DNA from: Elusimicrobiota bacterium
GTDB lineage: Bacteria > Elusimicrobiota > UBA8919
Direction: 5' to 3'
DNA length: 64,000 nucleotides
NCBI GenBank assembly: GCA_028718185.1
Contig: JAQUMH010000012.1
Coordinates: forward strand, 1 to 64,000
Below the pieces are notes generated by a model that was given only the letters and a program-made list of their open reading frames with translations, was not told the origin of the DNA and did no database searches. A program made the position numbers and the translations under genes. How positions within the stretch are numbered: the stretch's first letter is position 1; every line of letters starts with the position of its first letter. Below, in pieces: positions 59,901-64,000 of the stretch.

Positions 59901-61912
59901 CACCAACCCTTGTTGAAGGTACTTTTTCAGATAATGTTGCTGTTTCATCAGTAGTAGTTTCTATAAGACGTATAGCTGATGGATTGTACTGGAATAATAT
60001 TAACGATTATACATTATCAGAGACATGGTATGGTTGTGCGTTGTGGACTTCTTCATGGACATATGCAAATATTTCCGGGTCAGACGGTTCAGGAGTTACG
60101 ATTGTAGCAAAAGCAAAAGATTCTTCTAATAATTGGACGATAGCGTATGCAACAAATACATTTGCTTTTGATACGGTAGCGCCACAATCTTCAGTAACAT
60201 TACCGAATAATGGGAGCTCATATATAGATTTACCTACGATTTCCGGTACAGCATCAGATACGGTAAGTGGTGTCGCATCTGTTGACATAACAATACGGGA
60301 TTTAACTTATTCATCCAGTTACTGGACAGGAGCAATATGGACAGATACACTTTACTTGATTACAACAACTCTCTCTGCAGGAGCAAGTGTTTGGACATAT
60401 ACGGGTGTACCTTCCTGGAGAGTGAATAATGAATATAAAATTGAATCCCGTGCATGGGATATTGTCAGTCATATTCAATCACCGGTAGCATCAGCTACTT
60501 TCTATATAATGATTACTGAACCTAACCAACCGACAGATTTAACGGCAACAGGAGTTAGCAATTCTTCAATCAAATGGGTTTGGACCGATAAAGCTACTAA
60601 TGAAGATGGTTATCGTGTTAAAACATCCACGGGTGTTATTTTAAAAGATGCGCTATCGGTTGATGCAACAAGCTGGGTAGAGACAAACCTTTCGCCAAAT
60701 ATACAATATAGTCGTTGTGTAGAAGTATATAATTTAGGTGGTTCGAGTACTTCTGTAATTATTTCAAAATATACTTTGGCAAGCTTACCTTCTAATTTTG
60801 CTTTTTCCGCAAAGGATTTTAACTGGATAGGGCTATCCTGGGGAGAAAATGGTAATTCACCTGATACAAAATATGAAATATATCGTTCCTCCAGTAATCT
60901 CGCTTCTGACTTCTTGCTTATTGCTTCTACCGTTTCAGTATCTTTTACAGACACAGGTCTTACGCAAAGTACAACATACTATTATCGTTTGTATTCCGTA
61001 AATGGCGAAAATATAAAAACCGGTCCAACGGAAATTATTATTCAAACACCCGATTCAATTGTTAAGGGTCCAATTTCCGGAAAGGTGACTCAAGCCAACG
61101 GTCAGTCAATCACGGGAGTTCTTGTGCAGTTATATAACAATTCCGGTATTGCAAAACTTTTCGAGACATTTACAAAAACCGACGGTTCTTACTTATTTGA
61201 AAATATGGATGACGGTGTTTATCGTGTTGTTAGCAGTTGGATGGTTGACGATATTGAATCGGGAGTCTATAAAGCGGATATCCCTGAGAACAGCACAGAT
61301 ATTTTATTTACGTTAGAGATACAATATCAGCTTGCCCAGCTTGTCGGAAAAATTACACTTGGCAGCCGTGCCAGTTTTGCCGGTAAATTTGCCCCAAGCC
61401 AGCAGCCGTATGTGGAATTGTTGCAGCGCAGCAGGGTGATTGCAAAAATAAATACGGATTCTAACGGAAATTACATTATACCTAATCTCTTACCGGGAAA
61501 ATATTTAGCCAGAGCTTTTAACGGGATTCAAATGTCTGAATTATCAGAGCTGAAAGTACGTGAAGGTGAAAAATTAATAGTCAATTTTAAGTGGGCATTA
61601 GGACTAATATCAAATGAGGTTTACGCATATCCAAACCCAAGTAAAATTAATAAGATAACAATAAGATATGCTGTGCCAAATACTAATCATACTGCAAAAA
61701 TCAAGATATATAATATTGCCGGTGAATTAGTACGTGAGATAAAAAACAATGAAATAACAAAAACACCGCCTAAATATGAATTTATATGGGACCTTAAAAA
61801 CGGGGATGGCTCATTAATTTCAAGCGGTATATATATTTATGTGCTTGAGTTAGAAGAACTTGACACAGGTGAAAAAGCAACAGTTAAAAAGAAGTTAGCG
61901 ATAATTAAATAA
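47984..61912 (+). CDS. Giant multidomain surface protein (4642 residues) with sorting-like C terminus
   Basis: A signal peptide (about 1-39) precedes the following parts. Twelve kelch-like blades (about 85-690, motif HAM..WNGRLYVTGG) come first. An FN3 domain lies at about 803-893, a LamG jellyroll at 945-1157 and FN3 at 1229-1345. A beta-helical part with six NosD-like NN..L.NNSCYSN repeats spans about 1552-1680. Ig-like domains at about 2022-2245 lead to a second beta-helical stretch (2250-2800). Six alternating FN3 pairs of about 195 residues fill about 2986-4360, interrupted by two Ig-like domains. Two carboxypeptidase-regulatory-like domains (4361-4540) come last before the C-terminal FlgD/type-A CTD-like domain (SSGIYIYVLEL, KKKLAIIK). 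Length, repeats and tail recall the SprB-type adhesins moved or exported by type IX systems. No ribosome site is evident. Binding partners are unknown. Confidence 0.85.
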   Translation: MKNKKIIKIGTLPRIFIVRGISILLLYLITIFYSNFACADNIIHTTTTDFSSGTFTGWGITASTSSDLRLDFEASGIESTGTTTSLTLNRVFHAVATWNGRIYVSGGGDGAAESTVYSAQINPNGTISSWNTEINSLPQARYYHAMVAWNGRLYVTGGKNGGTTVNTVYSASISTNGSIGSWTIEANVLPAVRHSHAMSAWNGRLYVTGGDDGSGGDAPQTTVYSAPINANGSVGNWKVEPNALQSARYGHTMGIWNNKIYVVGGWGATYSDLVFSASINFDGTVGVWSQETKQLPIAFKYHAMSVYNGVLYVSGGYSGSGVLDTIFIASITANGNVGTWSSVTALPGKRCYHSMGAWNGTLYVIGGQDETFANKSTVFMIAVKSQSIFKESWVTESNNLSQGLSGLAMATYNGRLYVVGGFNSGISTPSVYSSLIDGNGNVGSWTNEANQMPQGRYNHAAAVWNGKLYVAGGLSSNTVYSAPINGDGSIGVWGAQGNTLPQNLDYHTMVAWGSSLYVVGGINGGTPQNTVYRSSVSGNGTVGVWNVETALPKALYGHAMSIYNGKLYVAGGEDFSFTISSCVYTAPINGDATVGSWTQEPFSLPSGGAKYLSMCIDNNKIVVTGGNNSGAKNTVYSSTITANGGVGVWTVEPKTLPLQLDSHAMTTYNGRFYLAGGANSGGVPQPQVYSNSMNEWRLYTTSGTYFSPVIDFGNTDIINSISWTQSNNPAGSVVAVWIATATSGTQVISTFTQVSNGNALNISARYLQYRIDMSPGGIIGTPPREQTPIIDDVTISYTSVLLPAPTLYYPSTATWTNAGICDWSDVTGAAEYNLQIDDDINFGSINQNSNATQSSATITSLSENLLYYWRVKTKNSDGNYGAWSSTRSFKLDLTDAVFSNLLVQTSTGGWAASTSYVNISTPQIQINVQDVNYSGLRVGMTETVASSGCVLLMHLNGDTTDYSGYGNDGARVGTSWSSIPTWKTTGGNENMLYFNGTADYVNCVNGEGLTNLINKITVSAWINWTKPSDADQQIAVGRSGDWRFGDMGASNNTWGFYAPAPYNGTGGWAPSGVTVPQNEWHHMVFTYNGSTAKIYKDGILAKQASVTGNLGINNNVFIGARNNANSYFGGYIDEVGIWERTLSAEEIAVMYNSCAVKYSTNAWTNSEIITSTNIVRTTGIDGTTSLQFSTATAIQFKQGTDNRIQFLARDEAGNLAESASYTINIDTITLPPAAISDLTALPGNNEGEIVLKWTAPGADGTVGNLTGQFEIKYSTVGIITAGNYDTPPVTTYIVDITTSNVAPLTICTTTFYNLSPNTTYWFAIKAKDEAGNWSLWSSQQDFATINTKAYIYIPSIIMAVNSGVWNDQNTWEGSNVPSPYQRVQINGGRIVTFNRNDSNVTCSTITIIGKLQFDAGVDSRTMIVAGGIDIQSGGQFLMPPNTGYISVLKIKCNSAGEYGITVNNGGVFDVQGNTTTTPSNRNCLITSYNSSYKTYIRNLSQAEANFNMYYVEVSSLGMSDIGKYGITFDGSGTKGKVNYCSIHNGYYGIYLYYSSNNTLDNNSCYSNSQGIFVQASSNNTLSNNSCYSNTSDGIYLSDGSNNNTIVNNNCYLNSRHGISLYNSSTNNIVNSNSCYSNTQNGIYFENSSNNNILSNNSCYSTIRGIRVKSSINNTVVNCELGKSGNNVSGDIDYSGSSLLTLTLKDCSLNSTTKVNTTGMTAAGSYLVSYNQDNSTGTVKIWGDYQVDSGKTLKSNYDDVLYVSTATEPNATLKGTGSIYGIKTNDYQTATELWEVKCTGDPNFTVKRGTSSVLYTDDPGNVLDNGVEYTSNIRGVKFTIQSDVYSVGDMFYFVTVSSSADSFVQKKIEFNDSPVGTKLTVSTGGEIQMRGSLLYPTISTSAASNVYYGFYSSGTTNLNSYVFSNLTSNGVVISSGANVIDLSTGTFNSIQDSAGDSSYIRVNGLTSSATFYGNIFNDALGTADYNVKANGSGINWTFMNASGAKSGESYDNEVNGAIITWKENVPPTIQNLQSGDNVVRNVAGATYKVYFYDDGGSGLDTIQYKACSQPGQVGIIKDWTNITAPLGGSATYYQTDWNLDADFNTLLSFPTTNWISVRAWDVSGNTTTIPDVFYVIKDTIPPASGVSYPSETNYETLSTISGTAGDNYNLNKVVLQIKRWSDNQYWTGSGWNGDSTTWLNTTGSPIVWQYNGLTDANLTPGCSYWVVSRASDTVGNLETSGAGITFTYKWKKTIGSGNWDVAGMWFGGQTPLAGDAVEIRSNHAITLTPGTSSLYSLTVEDGGRLTVSGPQLTVSSGTGGGIYNYGTLAMIGGTLGIGGDSGNKVLFSTSPLQIFSIFTYAGSTVTLQSDINIGYMGVTGGSTLDANNRQINVSYNWQQDGTFIAGVSTVTFNSPGFGQFINGSVPVCNFANFAVNSSSTVIPTKPLDINGNFTIQIGTFNAGAYEHTIAGNFNQMDGIFNAGISTMTFDGIGTQIISSLISPVTFYCLMHTGIGSLTLGANLDINGNFTHSAGTVNCGSYQYNLAGRMSLNAWNAGNSTWVFDGTSAQTIPSGFGFYNIIVDNSIGLSYTGTGSRQIQNNLDIKPGAKLDITNNDIEVWSNLTSSGTFITAGSTVTFGSNNDSILYVNTGTTFGNIRLNKLSNKTVSIFSNASTIGGWLEISTGTLNMLSSSSTVQGATTISGSNAKLDIGSSTTTLVGAVNVLNGGTLLLPSSNPASVLKLGGNLLTVDTGGFFISQSSNNMITSTNPGSVFYTLRCFVSTVNVTGITLQSAGDNIDVLFISSNTKIVNLNYIVYKDPMSAINRALSLDYTIIPGTFTFIGHQFGSTVFTNIYAPNLVSGVVVMQNATGAKAGSDYEAEPNDRVFWPGNDSIAGVGPGAGESFLIGTSTKIVWTTYGSIKNFTIKYSTNNFTTDNFVANVSSPSINFDWTIPNNISTNVKVQVYATNYPIINSISPSTFRIVPSVNAASNLKISSLGTTSIQWQFTDNANDETELYVSSGTNDVTKRLSENLGPITGTGGTTSWLEIELSTNTVYTRYVESRSIVGSSWSLVSITSYTASAAPLNLTFTNVGSSSATLTWSTNTNPNWTRYGVILSSSTDFYGTSVSTTVAYAENLTANTTTLLSLSPETEYYFRVIAFNGDKIQTTYIQSSTTTKPSAEPAAPINLKVSALLGPTSIYWQFDDNSTNETGLYLSSGTNVTMRLSTNLANTVTKGTTYWLELGLSTNTKYTRYVEAENAYGSSWSSSISSYTLTSVPSKLTIIGRSSYTIVLDWQPNGNPEPGTNYWISRSTFNSFQEEINGIYSTSTAILSDLLPYVTYYFKVRSENGDSVMNYGYETPISTRTMAGSVNSIGISGYVGNALSTASIQWSWTDTNSGQNSEDGYYIRRAADNAILVSLPTDTITWTQKGLSANISTGTYIEVYNESGSAFSSSQFKYTLANTPLNISVNNIGQSSVTIQWGINNNPTNNTIYAVAQSTCPEFVGVTVSTFVKYADNLINNTTIAFNLTPETTYYFRVWAYNGSAIETAYSQTSSAIVTLIGPPVPPSNLKTVSLGPTSIQWQFDDNSTNETGLYLSSGTNDITMRLSPNLANTAFTGTTYWLELGLSTNTAYTRYTESVNSAGSSWSSVSITSYTAAVSPLNLTFTNVYSSSATLTWFANTNPNGTKYGVILSSNPECYGATVSTAVTFANNLINNTITVSLLSPETEYYFRVIAFNGDQIQTSYVQSSTTTKPSAAPTAPSNLKVSALLGTTSIYWQFDDNSTNEIGLYISSSKDIAARLSPNLANTTFTGTTYWLEVGLSTNTAYTRFAEAVNASGSSWSSVSITSYTATASPGSPYVTMISSYAIYLNWLHNNNNVDTVYNIEKSTDNVNFVLGNTISSTFDPVTSELYGLKPGTIYYVRVNAKNGDNIYSDYSSVISTETLPAAAPTDTTPPVVTITQPANGSYKASPTLVEGTFSDNVAVSSVVVSIRRIADGLYWNNINDYTLSETWYGCALWTSSWTYANISGSDGSGVTIVAKAKDSSNNWTIAYATNTFAFDTVAPQSSVTLPNNGSSYIDLPTISGTASDTVSGVASVDITIRDLTYSSSYWTGAIWTDTLYLITTTLSAGASVWTYTGVPSWRVNNEYKIESRAWDIVSHIQSPVASATFYIMITEPNQPTDLTATGVSNSSIKWVWTDKATNEDGYRVKTSTGVILKDALSVDATSWVETNLSPNIQYSRCVEVYNLGGSSTSVIISKYTLASLPSNFAFSAKDFNWIGLSWGENGNSPDTKYEIYRSSSNLASDFLLIASTVSVSFTDTGLTQSTTYYYRLYSVNGENIKTGPTEIIIQTPDSIVKGPISGKVTQANGQSITGVLVQLYNNSGIAKLFETFTKTDGSYLFENMDDGVYRVVSSWMVDDIESGVYKADIPENSTDILFTLEIQYQLAQLVGKITLGSRASFAGKFAPSQQPYVELLQRSRVIAKINTDSNGNYIIPNLLPGKYLARAFNGIQMSELSELKVREGEKLIVNFKWALGLISNEVYAYPNPSKINKITIRYAVPNTNHTAKIKIYNIAGELVREIKNNEITKTPPKYEFIWDLKNGDGSLISSGIYIYVLELEELDTGEKATVKKKLAIIK
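52637..53020 (+). repeat. NosD-like tandem repeats within the giant gene
   Basis: Six units of about 70 bases each encode (S)NN.(L/I)..N(S/N)CY.N...GI....S. Repeated AACAGTTGTTACTCAAAT words show recent duplication. They form part of a right-handed beta-helix. Confidence 0.8.
56938..59830 (+). repeat. Alternating A/B FN3 domain repeats within the giant gene
   Basis: Five consecutive pairs of about 585 bases. The A type carries SIQWQFDDNSTNETGLYLSSGT and WLELGLSTNT.YTR; the B type carries LTF..VYSSSATLTW and LSPETEYYFRVIAFNGD. A sixth, more diverged pair lies at about 60525-61050 after two Ig-like domains. Confidence 0.85.
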
Positions 61913-61916
61913 AGAC

Positions 61917-62016
61917 AGTCCGAAGTCCAATGTCCGGTGTCTGGGAGCCTATAGTCAATGTAGCGGCAGAGCGAAGCTCTGCTTCCGTAATTGTGTAGTT
62001 GCAGACCCTTGGTCTG
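61917..62016. repeat. R4 remnant and R6 hairpins after the giant gene
   Basis: AGTCCGAAGTCCAATGTCCGG (diverged R4), then TGTAGCGGCAGAGC-GAA-GCTCTGC and TGTAGTTGCAGACC-CTT-GGTCTGC. No gene lies in this gap. Confidence 0.65.
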
Positions 62017-62067
62017 CAATATGTTGTGTAGTGATAAGATCATTTTCATATAATTAAGGATGCTAAA

Positions 62068-63579
62068 ATGAAAAAAACAAAAAAAATGATTTGGTTTATA
62101 CTTATCAGTATGATAGCCTATCAATCTGCCAGGGCGTTAGAAATTCGCAGTGTCACTGTGACTGACCAGTTGGGTGGGTTGAGAAGTAACTATTCAAATA
62201 CAGAAAAGGTCAACTTTAACGTTACGGTATTCAATAACACTGTTCTTGACAGAATTAATTTCAGGTTTGAAATATATGATGCTGCCGGAAACAGCAGGTT
62301 TACTCACACCGGCAATTCCATACCCGGGACCATTGGTGAAGGTGCCTCATTTTTAAGATATATTCCAATAACAAACTTTTTCTCTACAAGCGGTAATTAT
62401 AGACTTGTTGTCTTTGCCAATACTATTATGAAGGAGACCACTTTTTCAGTGTATTCGCCTAACCTGACACTTACTTACCCGTCAAACTATGCGCGAGATT
62501 TAACTGATAACCCGCTTATTTTCAGGTGGGTTGCATCCGGTGCGGCAAAATACCGTATTTATGTAGATGATGACGCTGCATTTTTCAATTGTCTTTTTAC
62601 AGATGAAACAAATATGACACAATATACTTATCCATCGGATCCGGCTGATGTTAGGAAAAAACTTTCTGCCGGTACTATATATTACTGGAAAGTAGAAGGT
62701 TTGGATGCTTCAAATAATATAGTAGCCAAAACAGCCACACCTTCTAATTTTACTATAAAAGCTTCTGCGGTAGTTTCTACCTCAAAAGATTTAGCTATTT
62801 TAGATATAAAAGCCGAACAATATTTACCAAAGGTTATTGTCAGCGTGAAGAATCAAGGTGGTAAAACAGAGAGTTCAATACCGGTATCACTTTATCTTAG
62901 CGGTAGTTTAGTTGGCACTCAAAATATTGATAGTATTGCTTCGGGTGAAATAAAAAATATTAGTTTTTTAACAAATGTATACGGAACAAATATAGCGATG
63001 GCATCTATTACTTTTGATGATGATTATTCAAAAAATAATATTTTGACAAAACAAATATCTGTTTACACCCCAGTTGTGGGTTCAACTGTTACGGTAGTGG
63101 TTGAAAAGGCAAAAATACTTGGTACTGTTATGACAGCTGACGGAAATAAACTTCCGGATGCAGTTGTTTCATACGATGGTGCCGGGAAAGGCAGCGTTAA
63201 AACAAACTCGGGCGGCGAGTACAAAATAGAAGATTTGGAAATTGGTGAATATAAGCTAAAAGCATCTGCAAGCGGTTATGTTGATGCGGAAGCAATCGTA
63301 AAAGTAGATAAGTCAAAAGCATACACAAATGTTGATTTTAAATTAAATATTATCGGTTCTAAAGCAGCAGCCGCAGAAGCAGAGAAAATTGATTACTCAA
63401 ATGATGAAAAGAAATGTTGGAGTAAGCTCAAGGAGTATATAGCAAATGATAAAATTTTCCAACTATTTGAAGATTATGAAATTGATTCTATAGAGACTAA
63501 AGAGGATATTAATAAAATTATGTCAGAACTTGAAAGTGGAAAATCAAAAATCAGCGGTGTTGAAATAGTAGTTGAATAA
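62068..63579 (+). CDS. Secreted CARDB/FN3-like protein with carboxypeptidase-regulatory domain
   Basis: 503 residues with AAGGA before the ATG. A signal peptide (about 1-24, ending ARALE) leads to an Ig/CARDB-like domain similar to the start of the barrel protein at 40011 (EIYDAAGN, YIPITNFFSTSGNYRLVVF). An FN3-like domain (about 130-230), a CARDB domain (about 240-330: DLAILDIKAEQYLPKVIVSVKNQGG) and a carboxypeptidase-regulatory-like domain (about 348-425: AKILGTVMTADGNKLPDAVVSYDG) follow. The last 70 residues are charged and helical. No sorting-type tail is visible. It probably works at the surface or in the periplasm next to the giant protein. Confidence 0.72.
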   Translation: MKKTKKMIWFILISMIAYQSARALEIRSVTVTDQLGGLRSNYSNTEKVNFNVTVFNNTVLDRINFRFEIYDAAGNSRFTHTGNSIPGTIGEGASFLRYIPITNFFSTSGNYRLVVFANTIMKETTFSVYSPNLTLTYPSNYARDLTDNPLIFRWVASGAAKYRIYVDDDAAFFNCLFTDETNMTQYTYPSDPADVRKKLSAGTIYYWKVEGLDASNNIVAKTATPSNFTIKASAVVSTSKDLAILDIKAEQYLPKVIVSVKNQGGKTESSIPVSLYLSGSLVGTQNIDSIASGEIKNISFLTNVYGTNIAMASITFDDDYSKNNILTKQISVYTPVVGSTVTVVVEKAKILGTVMTADGNKLPDAVVSYDGAGKGSVKTNSGGEYKIEDLEIGEYKLKASASGYVDAEAIVKVDKSKAYTNVDFKLNIIGSKAAAAEAEKIDYSNDEKKCWSKLKEYIANDKIFQLFEDYEIDSIETKEDINKIMSELESGKSKISGVEIVVE

Positions 63580-63632
63580 TGAAATTGTTAAAAAAAAATA
63601 ACAATTTTAAAACGGAGTAATGGAGTATACAT

Positions 63633-64000
63633 ATGAAATTAATAGTTAAAAAATGTAGTTTTCATGTTTTTCTGATTTTATCCTATTTTTATTGTTTTTC
63701 TTGTATTCTTTATTCTTCGCAGATGGCAGGTATTGTTACAAACACTAAAGGCAGTGTTCAGGTTTTGAATAATAAAGGGAAAGACTGGAAAAAAGCGAAA
63801 GTAGGAGATTTTTTGTATGAAGGCGATACGATAAAAACACTGACTAAGTCGCAATCAGCGGTAACATTTACAAACGGTACCATGATAAAAAGTAATCAAA
63901 ATACCGAATTTTTTGTTGTTATTGCCGAGAAACTGGAAAAGATAGGTTCTCAAATTAAAATGAAAGCAGGGCGGGTTTGGACAAAGGTCAGACCCAAGAC
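63633..64000 (+). CDS. FecR-domain protein, 3' end outside the window
   Basis: 122 codons are visible. A signal peptide (about 1-29, FLILSYFYCFSCILYSSQ) is followed by GIVTNTKGSVQVLNNKGKDWKKAKVGDFLYEGDTIKTLTKSQSAVTFTNGTMIKSNQNTEFFV, which matches the FecR domain found in many periplasmic proteins of unknown role as well as in iron sensors. GGAG lies 8 bases before the ATG. Role unknown; it follows the surface-protein genes with no clear promoter. Confidence 0.8.
   Translation, partial: MKLIVKKCSFHVFLILSYFYCFSCILYSSQMAGIVTNTKGSVQVLNNKGKDWKKAKVGDFLYEGDTIKTLTKSQSAVTFTNGTMIKSNQNTEFFVVIAEKLEKIGSQIKMKAGRVWTKVRPK

Noticed and set aside
62049-62054. TATAAT before the gene at 62068
   Set aside because: A start 7 bases later would remove the ribosome site from the mRNA, and no good -35 is found at 16-18 bases.

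Overview
The window is AT-rich, densely coded DNA from a Gram-negative bacterium. The lptF/lptG pair, two PorV-like barrels, an SprA-like giant and several signal-peptide or barrel proteins all point to an outer membrane. The mix of an SprA/PorV-type surface secretion apparatus, very large FN3/kelch surface proteins and many short dispersed repeats resembles uncultured candidate phyla around Elusimicrobiota and the FCB group. I cannot fix the phylum without a search. No transposase, prophage, rRNA or CRISPR array is seen; one tRNA-Leu(GAG) is present. Almost everything is on the + strand except lptF/lptG.

Layout. 0.2-8.4 kb is a surface-polysaccharide cluster: GT39-type membrane glycosyltransferase, GT4 glycosyltransferase, initiating sugar-phosphate transferase, epimerase, NDP-sugar pyrophosphorylase, mannose cupin and phosphomannomutase. 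8.5-11.2 kb holds metK and ahcY of the methyl cycle. 11.3-16.7 kb encodes a PorV-like barrel, a secreted M6 metalloprotease with a type-A-like C-terminal sorting domain, and a PorV-like barrel fused to a CsgG-like domain. lptG/lptF follow on the minus strand, then an SprA-like protein of about 1.7 kaa. 24.4-34 kb is housekeeping: gap, pgk, a CmcI-type methyltransferase, apgM, secG, tRNA-Leu, yebC, ruvC, ruvA, ruvB and a radical SAM enzyme. 34.2-39.1 kb has queH, a membrane-anchored unknown, a DUF2905 protein, a SpoIID-type lipoprotein and queA.

39.2-64 kb is the most unusual part. It contains a small secreted protein, an outer-membrane barrel, and a motor module. The module is one protein that joins a FliF C-terminal region to FliG middle and C domains, followed by MotA, two different MotB proteins and an exported TPR protein. 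No other flagellar gene is present. After a HicBA-like pair come a 4642-residue surface protein (12 kelch-like blades, LamG, beta-helix, six FN3 pairs, sorting-like C terminus), a smaller CARDB-like protein, and a FecR-domain protein cut by the window edge. I infer, but cannot prove, an ion-driven motor working with an SprA-type outer-membrane system, possibly for surface movement or secretion. The PorV-like gene and the giant gene share an almost identical promoter with an abutting CRP-like dyad.

Several families of small repeats fill the gaps. Two families (called R2 and R3 here) sit right after stop codons and occupy the spaces between genes. Others (heptamer repeats, REP-like R1) have become part of coding sequences.
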